Part shown: positions 56,706 to 64,000 of the stretch, piece by piece
How the letters are laid out: each line of letters opens with the position of its first letter
Numbering within the stretch: position 1 is the first letter of the stretch
Translations under genes and position numbers: made by a program
Notes under the pieces: generated by a model
The model's database searches: none
Told to the model about the DNA's origin: nothing
What the model saw: only the letters and a program-made list of their open reading frames with translations
NCBI RefSeq assembly: GCF_905475465.1
Contig: NC_062253.1
Coordinates: 4,030,001-4,094,000, forward strand
Length of the DNA: 64,000 bases
Origin: Pieris napi
Taxonomy: Eukaryota; Arthropoda; Insecta; Lepidoptera; Pieridae
Direction: 5' to 3'

Positions 56706-58706
56706 TTATTGAAGCCTTGACCCCATCCGGGTATATGCCTCCTCCATCCCATTCCAAACCTGTCTATCCCTTGCTTTCTCTAGCCAGTTTGTGCCTGCCA
56801 CTTTGGCAATGTCGTCCATCCACCTCATTTTTGGTCTGCCCCGATGTCTGTTCCCTAGGGGGCCTCTCCATTTTGTTATTTTGAGACTCCATCTTTGGTC
56901 TGAGACCCTGGCTACATGTCCTGCCCAGCGCCATTTCATTTTTAGAGCATGTTTGAGAACATCTGTAACATTCGTCCTTTCTCTAATGGTTTTGTTACTA
57001 ACTTTATGTAACCTCCTTAGCCTTAGCATACTCCTTTCCATGGCGTGTTGTGTAGAAAGCAATCTGTTTCTGGCCTTATTAGTGTACACCCATGTTTGGC
57101 TACCATAGGTGAGGCAAGGCAAAATGCAGACATCCATTACCGTCTTTTTTAGTTCTAAATTATAAGATCCTTTTAAAATTTCTTTGTGTGACCAAAACTT
57201 GTTCCATGAGCTTCTAATTCTTCTTTCAATTTCTTGTTCATTGCTGTTGCTGTTGAAGGAAATTTGTTTCCCTAGATAGACATATTCCTTTACATATTGG
57301 ATCTGGTGCCCATCTATTTGTATAGGTCTCTGCAGACTGTTTGTTAGAGCCTTAGTTTTACTGGCGTTCATGTGTAAGCCAACCTTTTTGCTTTCGTTGT
57401 TCAAAGATTGCATCATTTGCTGAAGTTCTGAAGCAGAGTTGGCGAAAAGTGCAATATCGTCTGCAAATCTTATGTGGCTAAGTTGTCTATTGCCAATCCA
57501 TATACCATTCGATTTCCAGTCCAATTTTTGAAATATCATTTCCAGAACTGCTATAAAAAGTTTAGGAGAGAGTGGATCCCCTTGCCTCACACCTCTTTCA
57601 ATATTAATTTCTTCCCCTTTGTTTTCCAATCGTATTGAACTTGTACTGTTTGAGTAGATGTTTTGGATCACTTTTGTATAGCAGTAGTTTATATTGCAAG
57701 ATGTTAATGCTTCCCAAATGGAGCAGTGAGTGATGCTATCAAATGCCTTAAGATAGTCCACAAACCCTATATATAGAGGATAATTAAATTCTTTACATTT
57801 TTCTAAAAGTTGTTCGATTGTATGGATGTGGTCTATTGTTGAAAACTTGGAGCGAAAGGCGGCTTGTTCTACTGGCTGCATGAGGTCAATTTTGTCTGCT
57901 ATTCTGCTTAACAATAGTGATGAGAAAAGTTTGTAGATGCTGGATAACAAACTGATCGGCCTATAGTTACTGATATCTCTTGGATCTCCTTTTTTATACA
58001 GCAGGACAATTTCAGACTTGCACCATTGATACGGGACAGTTCCAGAAATAAATACCATATTAAACAGTCTAGTCAAGAATGTGAAAAGCAGTGGAGCTCC
58101 CACATTTAAGGCTTCGTTACTGATATTGTCTGGGCCAGGACTTTTTTCTGATTTTAATGTTATGATGTGCTTTAATACTTCTTTTTCTGAGATTTCGTCA
58201 ATTTTAGTTTCCTTTTCAAGCTCATTATTCATAGTCTCTGTTAAGTTGTTACTGTCCGGCATGTTTTTGTAAAGCTCTCTATAGTAGGCTGTTGCGCATT
58301 TAATTATTTCTTGTCGTGATTTGGTTTCTTTTTGTTTTTGGCTGAGGTTTTGAATCCAGCTTTTATGTGTGCTCAGTTCTTTGTAGGCCCGTTTAGCACT
58401 TCTAAATTTTATCAAGTTTTTCTCTATAATTGTCTTTCTGTAATTCTGATAGTCTTCTCTAATCGCCTTGTTAGTTTTCTTATAAAGAGATTTTAGTTCT
58501 TCTTTTAATTCTTTAGTTTTATTTTTAGTAGACTTTAATTCCGTTCGTTGGGATATCAAATCTAGTGTTTCTTTTTTAAGTATTTTATGTTCTCTTTTGC
58601 TGTTTTCCATTTTTGTATTTAGACTAGAGATGATGATTTTTTCAAGATTGTCATAGTAAATCTGGATATCTTGTGTTTTTTCTAGTGTTTCACTTTGTTT
58701 AGACAA
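56706..58706 (-). pseudogene. reverse transcriptase region of the RTE-like LINE
   Basis: 667 codons open to the stop at 56706. The frame is open from about 58740, so the listed edge is not a real start. In order: a K/E-rich linker; SEKSPGPDNISNEALNVG and NYRPISLLSSIYKLFSSLLL; motif A GFVDYLKAFDSIT; GVRQGDPLSPKLFIAVLEM; catalytic HIRFADDIALFA; YVYLGKQISF; and the RTE C-terminus KMKWRWAGHVARVSD / HRGRPKMRWMDDIAKVAGTN ending GMEEAYTRM. The polymerase core itself shows no internal stop. It enables target-primed reverse transcription in the parent element. Typical of sequences labelled endonuclease-reverse transcriptase in moths. Confidence 0.88.
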
Positions 58707-58846
58707 GTTAGTTTCTAGTGCTTTTAAATAATTAGTTTTTAGTTTTTAATGATTTTGAAGTTAGTTTAAAGTTTTTTCGACTCAGTTTTGGTGTACCTAG
58801 ATCGAAGGACGCTCGCAAAAGTCTGTGGTCGGAAGGAAAGTTAATC

Positions 58847-59503
58847 TTATTTAATACTTACTTCGAGATTTGAAATGTTTTTTGAATTGTTGTACATTAT
58901 GAAGTCTACTTCATTTTTTGTCGTTTCGTCGGGAGAATTCCAGGTCCACCTACGGCTAGGCTTTTTCTTAAAAAAGGTATTCAATATTAAGAGTTTATGC
59001 TCGTAAGCATATTGTATTAATCGTTCGCCTCTTTCGTTTCGGTTGCCGTAACCGTGTTGTCCCATTATTAAACATTCATGTTCTTGACGGTGTCCAATCT
59101 TTGAATTAAAGTCTCCCATAACTATTAATTTTTCATCTGCTAAGTCGTGAGCTTTTGCTAGATCTGCATAGAACTTGTCGATATCATCGTTGTTCGCGTT
59201 CGCTGTCGGGGCATAGACTTGTATTAGTGATAAAGCTTTATTGTCAATTTTCATTTGAAGTAGGGCTACTCTTTCTGAAATGCCATTAAAGTTAACTATA
59301 TTCTGTTTTAGATTTTTCTTTATTAAAAAGCCCACTCCATGAAGGCCTTTTGTTTCACCTATAAAGCAAAATATGTGGTTCTCATGCTCTTCGATGCCAA
59401 TCCCCATTCTTCTTACTTCGGCAAGTCCTACGATATCATGTTCTACTTTTTCTAGTGCCAGTATCAGTTCGAGAAACCTTGTTGTTGTAGCTAAAGACTT
59501 CAC
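58847..59503 (-). pseudogene. APE-type endonuclease region of the RTE-like LINE
   Basis: The open frame extends upstream past 59503. The domain starts ICTYNVKSLATTTRFLELIL. Visible features are DIVGLAEVRRMG (catalytic E), LIQVYAPTANANNDDIDKFY, VMGDFNSKIGHRQEHE (D/N pair), GNRNERGERLIQYAYEHKLL and RRWTWNSPDETTKNEVDFIM. The final 'SDHR' of APE nucleases (FPSDHRLL) lies just past a frame break at about 58850. Domain order and length match RTE-type endonucleases. Confidence 0.85.
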
Positions 59504-59774
59504 ATTGTATGTACATATTTTTAATGAGTTTTGTTTTCTGGTTGTTCTTTTTGATGGAGGGTGGTGGTCGCTTAAAGTCCCACGGGGACCAGCCGGGTTG
59601 GGACTTGTTGTAATTGGTGTGTTAGTTTTAATTGTTTCAGTATTTAGTAGTTCATTCCGGATGGAGGAGTTTTTTGTCTGCTATTGGTTATTCTGGTCAT
59701 TAGTCGGGTGTGATTGTTGCTTAGTGAAGATGGGAGCATTAGTTTTGGTGATTTTTGTGGGCTTTTTTGAAGTT

Positions 59775-60438
59775 TCTCTGTTCTTTTGATTTTTAGTGGG
59801 AGTATTTGGAGAATTCGAGGGAGAACGTTTTCTTTTTTCGTTGCCAGTTTCTTTGATAATTAATTCATCATATCGAATGAAAGCAACCTTTCCTTTGCCT
59901 AGTTCCTCTTTTAATTTGATTCTTAACTCCTTTCGTTTGTTTAAAATGTCTTTCGGGAAGTCTTCAGTGACAAAAACGTTGGTTGGGACTTTGGGAGGGC
60001 CTTACTATTTTTAAGAACTTGTACTTTTCTCCAAAATAGTGTGAGTGTCACTAATATTGGTCTCGATTTCTCTGCATTTTTCTCACCAAGTCTCCGAACA
60101 TTACTAATCTCCCACTTATCCCATTTTTCCATACTTTCGTTACTACAATAGTTCAAAGTTTTTAGCACAAGTTCAAGGAGATCAGTGTTGTCCTTCTCGG
60201 ATTCCTCAACTCCGTAGATGATCAAGTTGTTTTTCCTTGCTTCTCTTTCTAAGCTTCTCACTTTTTTATTTAAAATATCGACCTCTTCCTTAAGTTGCTT
60301 CGTTTCTTCAGTGAGTGGTTTTAACTTTTCATCTAATGTTACTTCCAAACTTTTCCTAAGGTTCATGGTTATATCCGCAGTCTGTTTCTCAAGCTCTATT
60401 TTCATTTTGCTGAACAGCGTTTCTATTTGTTTATCCAT
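59775..60438 (-). pseudogene. N-terminal coiled-coil region of the RTE-like LINE
   Basis: ATG at 60438 begins MDKQIETLFSKMKIELEKQT. A heptad-like coiled coil runs to about residue 75 (LKEEVDILNKKVRSLEREAR), then an RRM-like start NNLIIYGVEESEKDNTDLLE and RRLGEKNAEKSRPILVTLTL. After a frameshift near 60005 the sequence continues as VFVTEDFPKDILNKRKELRI, then a basic S/T/P/N-rich stretch. It resembles ORF1-like RNA-binding modules of LINEs, here apparently fused upstream of the endonuclease with a TAG between. Confidence 0.65.
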
Positions 60439-60859
60439 TTTTCAATTCGGAAAATTTCTCCCTTAATTTTGATAAAAATTCCCACTGTTGGCAATTATCT
60501 TGGCAACACTGAGTTGTAGGCTTACTGGCGTAAATACTCTTGACAGGCTTGCCAGTGACAGTAAATGATAGTGACACTTCTCGTTCGGTCAAAGTCTACG
60601 CTCTAACCTCAAACTCGGCTATTAATCTGTTGATGTTATAGTTATATGTATGTTTTTGAGCAAATATTTCGCCACTTATCTCTGTTTTCCCTTGGATTTT
60701 CGACAGTTTTCGTAGTGATCCTGGTGAATAGGCTGCTGAACTGCAGTTTTCAAACAATTTATGGTGAAACACTTGAATTTAACCACAAAAATATATTAAT
60801 ATCGTCGGAAAGTATTTACGACGTGCACACTTGACAGGTACCCGCAAACGGAACTCTGC

Positions 60860-60881
60860 AGCAACTGTAACTGGCTGTTAA
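60860..60881 (+). pseudogene. displaced 3' end of the first small ORF
   Basis: After the second copy of the LINE target duplication (60860-60869), the frame GCA ACT GTA ACT GGC TGT TAA gives the original ending ...ATVTGC and stop at 60879-60881. The LINE cut off only the last three codons. Confidence 0.75.
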
Positions 60882-60883
60882 TT

Positions 60884-61219
60884 ATGGCAGACTTCACGGA
60901 CATAACGGGCGATGAACAAGCCACAAAACTGTTCAAATCAACCTTTCAGGCCCCCTTGCCTATGTCGGGATCCGCAAGCTCAAAACTTAGGGACCTTCCA
61001 GCGGGCATGGACAACTTCTCGGCCCATGGCAGCAAGCGCGAGGTATCCATGACCACATGGAACACACAGTGTCACCATTATCAAACGCATATAGGGTACA
61101 CAGTGACAGCAGTCGCCAATGAAGAAGCAGTACGTGTACCCACTCGCCCTACCATCCTGTTCGACGGAGCTCTCAATCAAGTCGTGGCTAGGATGACTTC
61201 GTTGAACAAATTAAGTTGA
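60884..61219 (+). CDS. unrecognised 111-residue protein (second ORF of a pair)
   Basis: ATG at 60884 in context TTAATTATGG. 111 codons to TGA. It begins MADFTDITGDEQATKLFKST, followed by PLPMSGSASSKLRDLPAGMD, WNTQCHHYQTHIGYTVTAVA and VRVPTRPTILFDGALNQVVA. No signal peptide or membrane segment. It has balanced amino-acid composition and GC-richer codons than the surrounding DNA, which argues for a real gene. I cannot name the family. The start lies 2 bp after the original stop of the one-TM ORF. This points to a two-cistron transcript in the ancestral allele; here the LINE separates the two by 4.25 kb, so translation of this ORF would need its own promoter or leaky readthrough. Confidence 0.65.
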   Translation: MADFTDITGDEQATKLFKSTFQAPLPMSGSASSKLRDLPAGMDNFSAHGSKREVSMTTWNTQCHHYQTHIGYTVTAVANEEAVRVPTRPTILFDGALNQVVARMTSLNKLS

Positions 61220-61650
61220 AGCATAATACTTTAATTATATTAATAATTGACTTTAAAATAAGAATTAAGTATTGAAACACTTTAACGAATGTGACATTTC
61301 CGTTGCGATAATCAATATAAATTTTATTTTATAAAGATTGTTTTAAAATTATGTTTGTTTCACAAGATTGTTGACTTCATTTTAAACAGAATTATATAAT
61401 ATACAAGACAAAGAAGTATAGTCCTAAACTTGGAGCTATTTATACTCTGTAGTTCGCGTCCTGTCGTTTAGCCTGGCCGAAATTCGAAAAGCCAATTGTT
61501 TAAAAAATATTCATAATAGCGAACTCTATTTCGAATTTCGATTTTCTAAAAAGAAAAGCAATTATTTTTAATGGTGGTTTTATAATTTCTTATACTTTAA
61601 ATTTTATTATATTAAATTACGTTGTAGCTGCGGCCATAATATGCTTTCTT
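61220..61650 (+). other. AT-rich spacer before the cullin-4 fragment
   Basis: No gene. It presumably contains the 3' end of the preceding transcript and the former upstream region of the cullin sequence. A short uATG (61641) overlaps the cullin start out of frame. Confidence 0.4.
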
Positions 61651-61897
61651 ATGTCGGAATTAGATAAAACGCAAGATTTGGTTGAGGAGGGTAATCAGTG
61701 TAGAAAGCGCTCTCATACCAATAGCGAACATTGCACGAAAAGAGCAAAATTAGACGACATGAGTTCTAGTGAATAGAAAGCGAGTTTTTCAATTTTAAAT
61801 CCCAATTCAAATGGAAGTAGTATAGCATTAAAACTGGCCTCGTCATTGAACAAGCCTGGGACGACTGCTAAGAAGCTGGTTATGAAGAACTTTAAAA
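61651..61897 (+). pseudogene. Cul4: cullin-4 exon 1 with premature stop
   Basis: ATG at 61651 gives MSELDKTQDLVEEGNQCRKR ... KRAKLDDMSSSE and then an in-frame TAG at 61774-61776. The same frame resumes KASFSILNPNSNGSSIALKL and ends TAKKLVMKNFK at donor A|GTGTGT (61898). The K/R-rich N-terminus and 'KP.TAKKLV.KNFK' are the start of animal cullin-4, the scaffold of the CRL4 ubiquitin ligase that binds DDB1 through its N-terminal cullin repeats. The stop would leave 41 residues. The next exon joins in phase (NFK-S-KPNLPENY). Confidence 0.85.
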
Positions 61898-61976
61898 GTG
61901 TGTTTATACTTGTGACCTGCAGACGTATTTTCATAACCTTTATGACATTTGGTTAAATAATATGCATATGTTGCAG

Positions 61977-62119
61977 GTAAACCGAATCTTCCAGAGAATT
62001 ATCAAGAGACGACATGGAGCAAATTACGAGAGGCTGTAATCGCCATACAGACCTCAAAATCCATAGATTATTCGCTGGAAGAGCTATACCAGGCAGTAGA
62101 AAATATGTGTAGTCATAAG
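61977..62119 (+). pseudogene. Cul4: cullin-4 exon 2 (forward copy)
   Basis: It follows acceptor ATGTTGCAG and ends AAG|GTAATC. It reads KPNLPENYQETTWSKLREAV, IAIQTSKSIDYSLEELYQAV and ENMCSHK, matching vertebrate CUL4 'KPKLPENY...TW.KL.EAV.AIQNSTSI.Y.LEELYQAVENLCSYK' almost throughout. Frame intact. The N-terminal helices of cullin repeat 1 are encoded here. Confidence 0.9.
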
Positions 62120-62492
62120 GTAATCTATTTGAGATTTTCTGAATAAAGTTTTGCTATTCACCTCTTTACATTGATGACATGGGACTGTTGAAATATTTTT
62201 AATACTGTAAATTATATTCTTCGATCAATAACAATAATTCTGGACAATTGCTTACAAAAATTTAAGTCACAAATAAGGGGGTTATTTAAATCCAAAATCC
62301 TTTTCTTTATTATCCTTATTATATACCTGAACAATCCGATGATGACAGATGTTTATTTACTTCTATATTCTTAACTATTAAACCAATAAAACGATTAAAA
62401 TCCAAATGATTGTCTAGGTTTACCATAGTAAATTTTAATGTCAAAAGCGACGTATGAATGTTACTCAACCCAACTAAATTTTTCACTTTTAG

Positions 62493-62703
62493 ATGGCCTC
62501 ACAGTTATAAAGGACGTATGATAGAAATAGAACCAAAGCGTGATAAGACAATGGTTGGGGAACTGCTGGAATTCAAAGAACAGCTGCACAACATCGTGGC
62601 TGGCTGCTTCCAAAGGCACGATCTCTTCTTCTACTCCATGAGAAAGGCCTTTGAGTTCTTTATCAACTAGCGACAGAATTAGCCTGCTGAACTTATTGGT
62701 GAG
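62493..62703 (+). pseudogene. Cul4: cullin-4 fused exon (forward copy), internal deletion
   Basis: After TTTTAG the first bases ATGGCCTCACAGTTATA encode MASQLY, the expected continuation of CSHK in cullin-4. They then run, out of frame, into GRMIEIEPKRDKTMVGELLE, KEQLHNIVAGCFQRHDLFFY and MRKAFEFFIN. This corresponds to human CUL4 '[22 protein letters not shown]...MKEAFETFIN', some 270 residues downstream. The terminal 'NQRQNKPAEL' has two stops (TAG for Q and for K). A donor-like ATTG|GTGAGA follows. The deletion joined the two exons at TATAAAGG. Confidence 0.85.
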
Positions 62704-62824
62704 AGAGCTCATTGAATGTTTAAAAATCTTAACTTTAAAAAAATTGTATTTATCCACTGTAACTAAATACTTGCTCTATTAAGGCCATTCCTTCCAGAAT
62801 CTCTGCTATTCATAGACTGGGTGA

Positions 62825-63085
62825 GGTAGCGTTCAAGTAGTACGTCACGCAATTTTCGGAGATTATCGACACCCCCGTAACGCGTCGTAACGTTTTTCGG
62901 TACCCAATAGTAAACGTTTTGTGACCACCCAGTGACTCTTTATACCTAAAAGTTACCATTATGTGGTGTAAGGAACTGTAAAGTGGAAAATAATATTAAC
63001 AATAACGCGTAATTCAATTCCCGCCTCGCATCGTTACGTTTTACAAAAGAAAAAAAAATTCGTTACGTAATACTCGAACGCTCCC
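62825..63085. mobile_element. 261-bp GGGAGCG-type MITE between inverted cullin copies
   Basis: The left end GGTAGCGTTCAAGTAGTACG and right end CGTTACGTAATACTCGAACG CTCCC are inverted repeats. TGA flanks both (62822-62824, 63086-63088). Shared with fragments at 8945 and 33225. The interior contains GTAACGCGTCGTAACGTTTT. Confidence 0.75.
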
Positions 63086-63212
63086 TGAGCCACCAGACCG
63101 CTTTAGAGAAACATATTTTGTTATAACGCAAAAATATATTTTGGAAAAGAAAATTTTAATTATAGTGACAGCTCCACTGCATGTTCATAGTAGTGTACTA
63201 TAGTGTAATATA

Positions 63213-63412
63213 GTTCAGCAGGCTTATTCTGACGCTGGTTGATAAAGAACTCAAAGGCCTACCTCATGGAGTAGAGGAAGCGATCGTTCTTTTGGAAGCA
63301 GGCAGTTACGATGTTATCCAGCTGCTCTTTGAAAGCCAGCAGTTCGCCAACCATTGTCTTGTGACGCTCTGGTTCGATTACTATCATACGTCCTTTATAA
63401 CTGTGAGGCCAC
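63213..63412 (-). pseudogene. Cul4: cullin-4 fused exon (inverted copy)
   Basis: The minus strand reads GRMIVIEPERHKTMVGELLA, KEQLDNIVTACFQKNDRFLY, SMR, a TAG at 63261-63259, then AFEFFINQRQNKPAEL. It carries the same MASQLY-to-GRMI fusion as the forward copy, but keeps the terminal QRQNK that the forward copy lost and has its own stop. Homology ends at 63213. Confidence 0.85.
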
Positions 63413-63700
63413 CTAGACAATCTTAATTTACCAATAACTTAATAGTTAAGAATATAGAAGTAAATAAATATCTTTCTTCATCGGATCGTTCAGGTATATA
63501 ATAAGGATAATAAAGAAAAGGATTTTGGATTTAAATAACCCCCTTATTTGTGACTTAAATTTTTGGAAGCAATTGTCCAGAATTATTGTTATTGATCGAA
63601 AAATATAATTTACAGTATTAAAAATATTTCAACAGTCCCATGGCATCAATGTAAAGAGGTGAATAGCAAAACTTTATTCAGAAAATCTCAAATAGATTAC

Positions 63701-63843
63701 CTTATGACTACACATATTTTCTACTGCCTGGTATAGCTCTTCCAGCGAATAATCTATTGATTTTGAGGTCTGTATGGCGATTACAGCCTCTCGTAATTTT
63801 CTCCACGTCGTCTCTTGGTAATTCTCTGGAAGATTCGGTTTAC
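63701..63843 (-). pseudogene. Cul4: cullin-4 exon 2 (inverted copy)
   Basis: 143 bp, the same length as the forward copy, with the same ATGTTGCAG acceptor and AAG|GTAATC donor. It reads KPNLPENYQETTWRKLREAV ... LEELYQAVENMCSHK with a few substitutions. The frame is intact. The following intron is also the inverted counterpart of 62120-62492, shortened near its 3' end. Confidence 0.9.
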
Positions 63844-63862
63844 CTGCAACATATGCATATTA

Positions 63863-64000
63863 TGATAAAGAACTCAAAGGCCTCCCTCATGAAGTAGAGG
63901 AATGGAATGGAGAAGGATCGTTCCTTTGGAAGCAGGCAGTTACGGTGTTATCCAGCTGCTGTCTTGTCACGCTCTGGTTCGATTACTATCGTACGTCATT
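63863..64000 (-). pseudogene. Cul4: third cullin-4 fused-exon copy, truncated, at window edge
   Basis: The minus strand from 64000 reads TIVIEPERDKT-like, then NTVTACFQRNDP, a short duplication/insertion, then FMREAFEFFI. It then joins directly to TAATATGCATATGTTGCAG, the end of intron 1, ahead of the inverted exon 2. An internal deletion removes the MVGELLAFKEQ part. This is a tandem junction between two copies of the exon 2-fused exon unit. The sequence continues past the window. Confidence 0.75.

Larger units (their letters stand above)
56608..60859 (-). mobile_element. near full-length RTE-like LINE with 10-bp target duplication
   Basis: AGCAACTGTA is present at 56598-56607 and 60860-60869, bracketing a 4,252-bp minus-strand element. 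It has about 420 bp of 5' leader, an N-terminal coiled-coil region, an APE-type endonuclease, a reverse transcriptase and a TTATTATTATTAT 3' terminus. Defects: a frameshift near 60005, an in-frame TAG at 59681-59683, and frame breaks near 58850 and 58745. It is complete in structure but not competent as read. Confidence 0.88.

Noticed and set aside
59373..60014. Plus-strand ORFs of 138 and 72 codons
   Set aside because: Antisense shadows of the LINE N-terminal and endonuclease regions.
62461..62757. 98-codon minus-strand ORF
   Set aside because: Shadow of the cullin-4 fused exon, which matches the family on the plus strand.
1..64000. CRISPR array, bacterial operon, phage or plasmid features
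   Set aside because: The window has eukaryotic splice sites, SINEs, LINEs and Helitrons. No regularly spaced direct repeats or prokaryotic gene organisation were seen.

Overview
The window looks like lepidopteran (moth or butterfly) nuclear DNA. It is AT-rich and intron-containing. It carries many copies of a tRNA-derived SINE with the box A/box B head familiar from moth genomes, short Helitrons ending CTAG|T, CR1/jockey-like and RTE-like LINE debris, and many small DNA transposons flanked by 3-bp TTA or TAA duplications. Genuine host coding sequence is sparse. The dominant content is transposable elements, many of them nested.

Layout. Positions 1-41.7 kb: no host gene recognised, only SINEs, LINE remnants, Helitrons, hAT-, mariner- and Harbinger-type MITEs and several perfect hairpins in AT-rich DNA. 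Positions 42.3-50.3 kb (minus strand): the first two coding exons of big brain (bib), a MIP/aquaporin-family neurogenic gene, separated by a 7.3-kb repeat-filled intron. A candidate TATA-less Inr+DPE promoter lies 137 bp before the ATG. The remaining bib exons were not found to the left, so they are probably outside the window. Positions 50.9-56.1 kb: three consecutive PIF/Harbinger-like elements. One is a MADF-carrying remnant, one is a 3.5-kb near-palindromic element with a Myb/SANT-like gene at its centre, and one is a 535-bp MITE.

Positions 56.4-61.2 kb (plus strand): a pair of small ORFs that were originally separated by only 2 bp. The first encodes a one-TM microprotein and the second a 111-residue protein I cannot name. 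They are now split by a 4.25-kb near-full-length RTE-like LINE whose 10-bp target duplication lies three codons before the first ORF's original stop. Positions 61.65-64 kb: a broken cullin-4 (Cul4) sequence with a premature stop, an internal deletion fusing two distant parts of the gene, and an inverted plus tandem duplication of the fused unit.

The host genes show no functional link to one another. The coherent story is transposon biology: two Harbinger-type families with different accessory DNA-binding proteins (MADF versus Myb/SANT), several MITE families with the same kind of target site, and their insertion into SINEs, a host intron, a pseudogene and possibly a dicistronic transcript.
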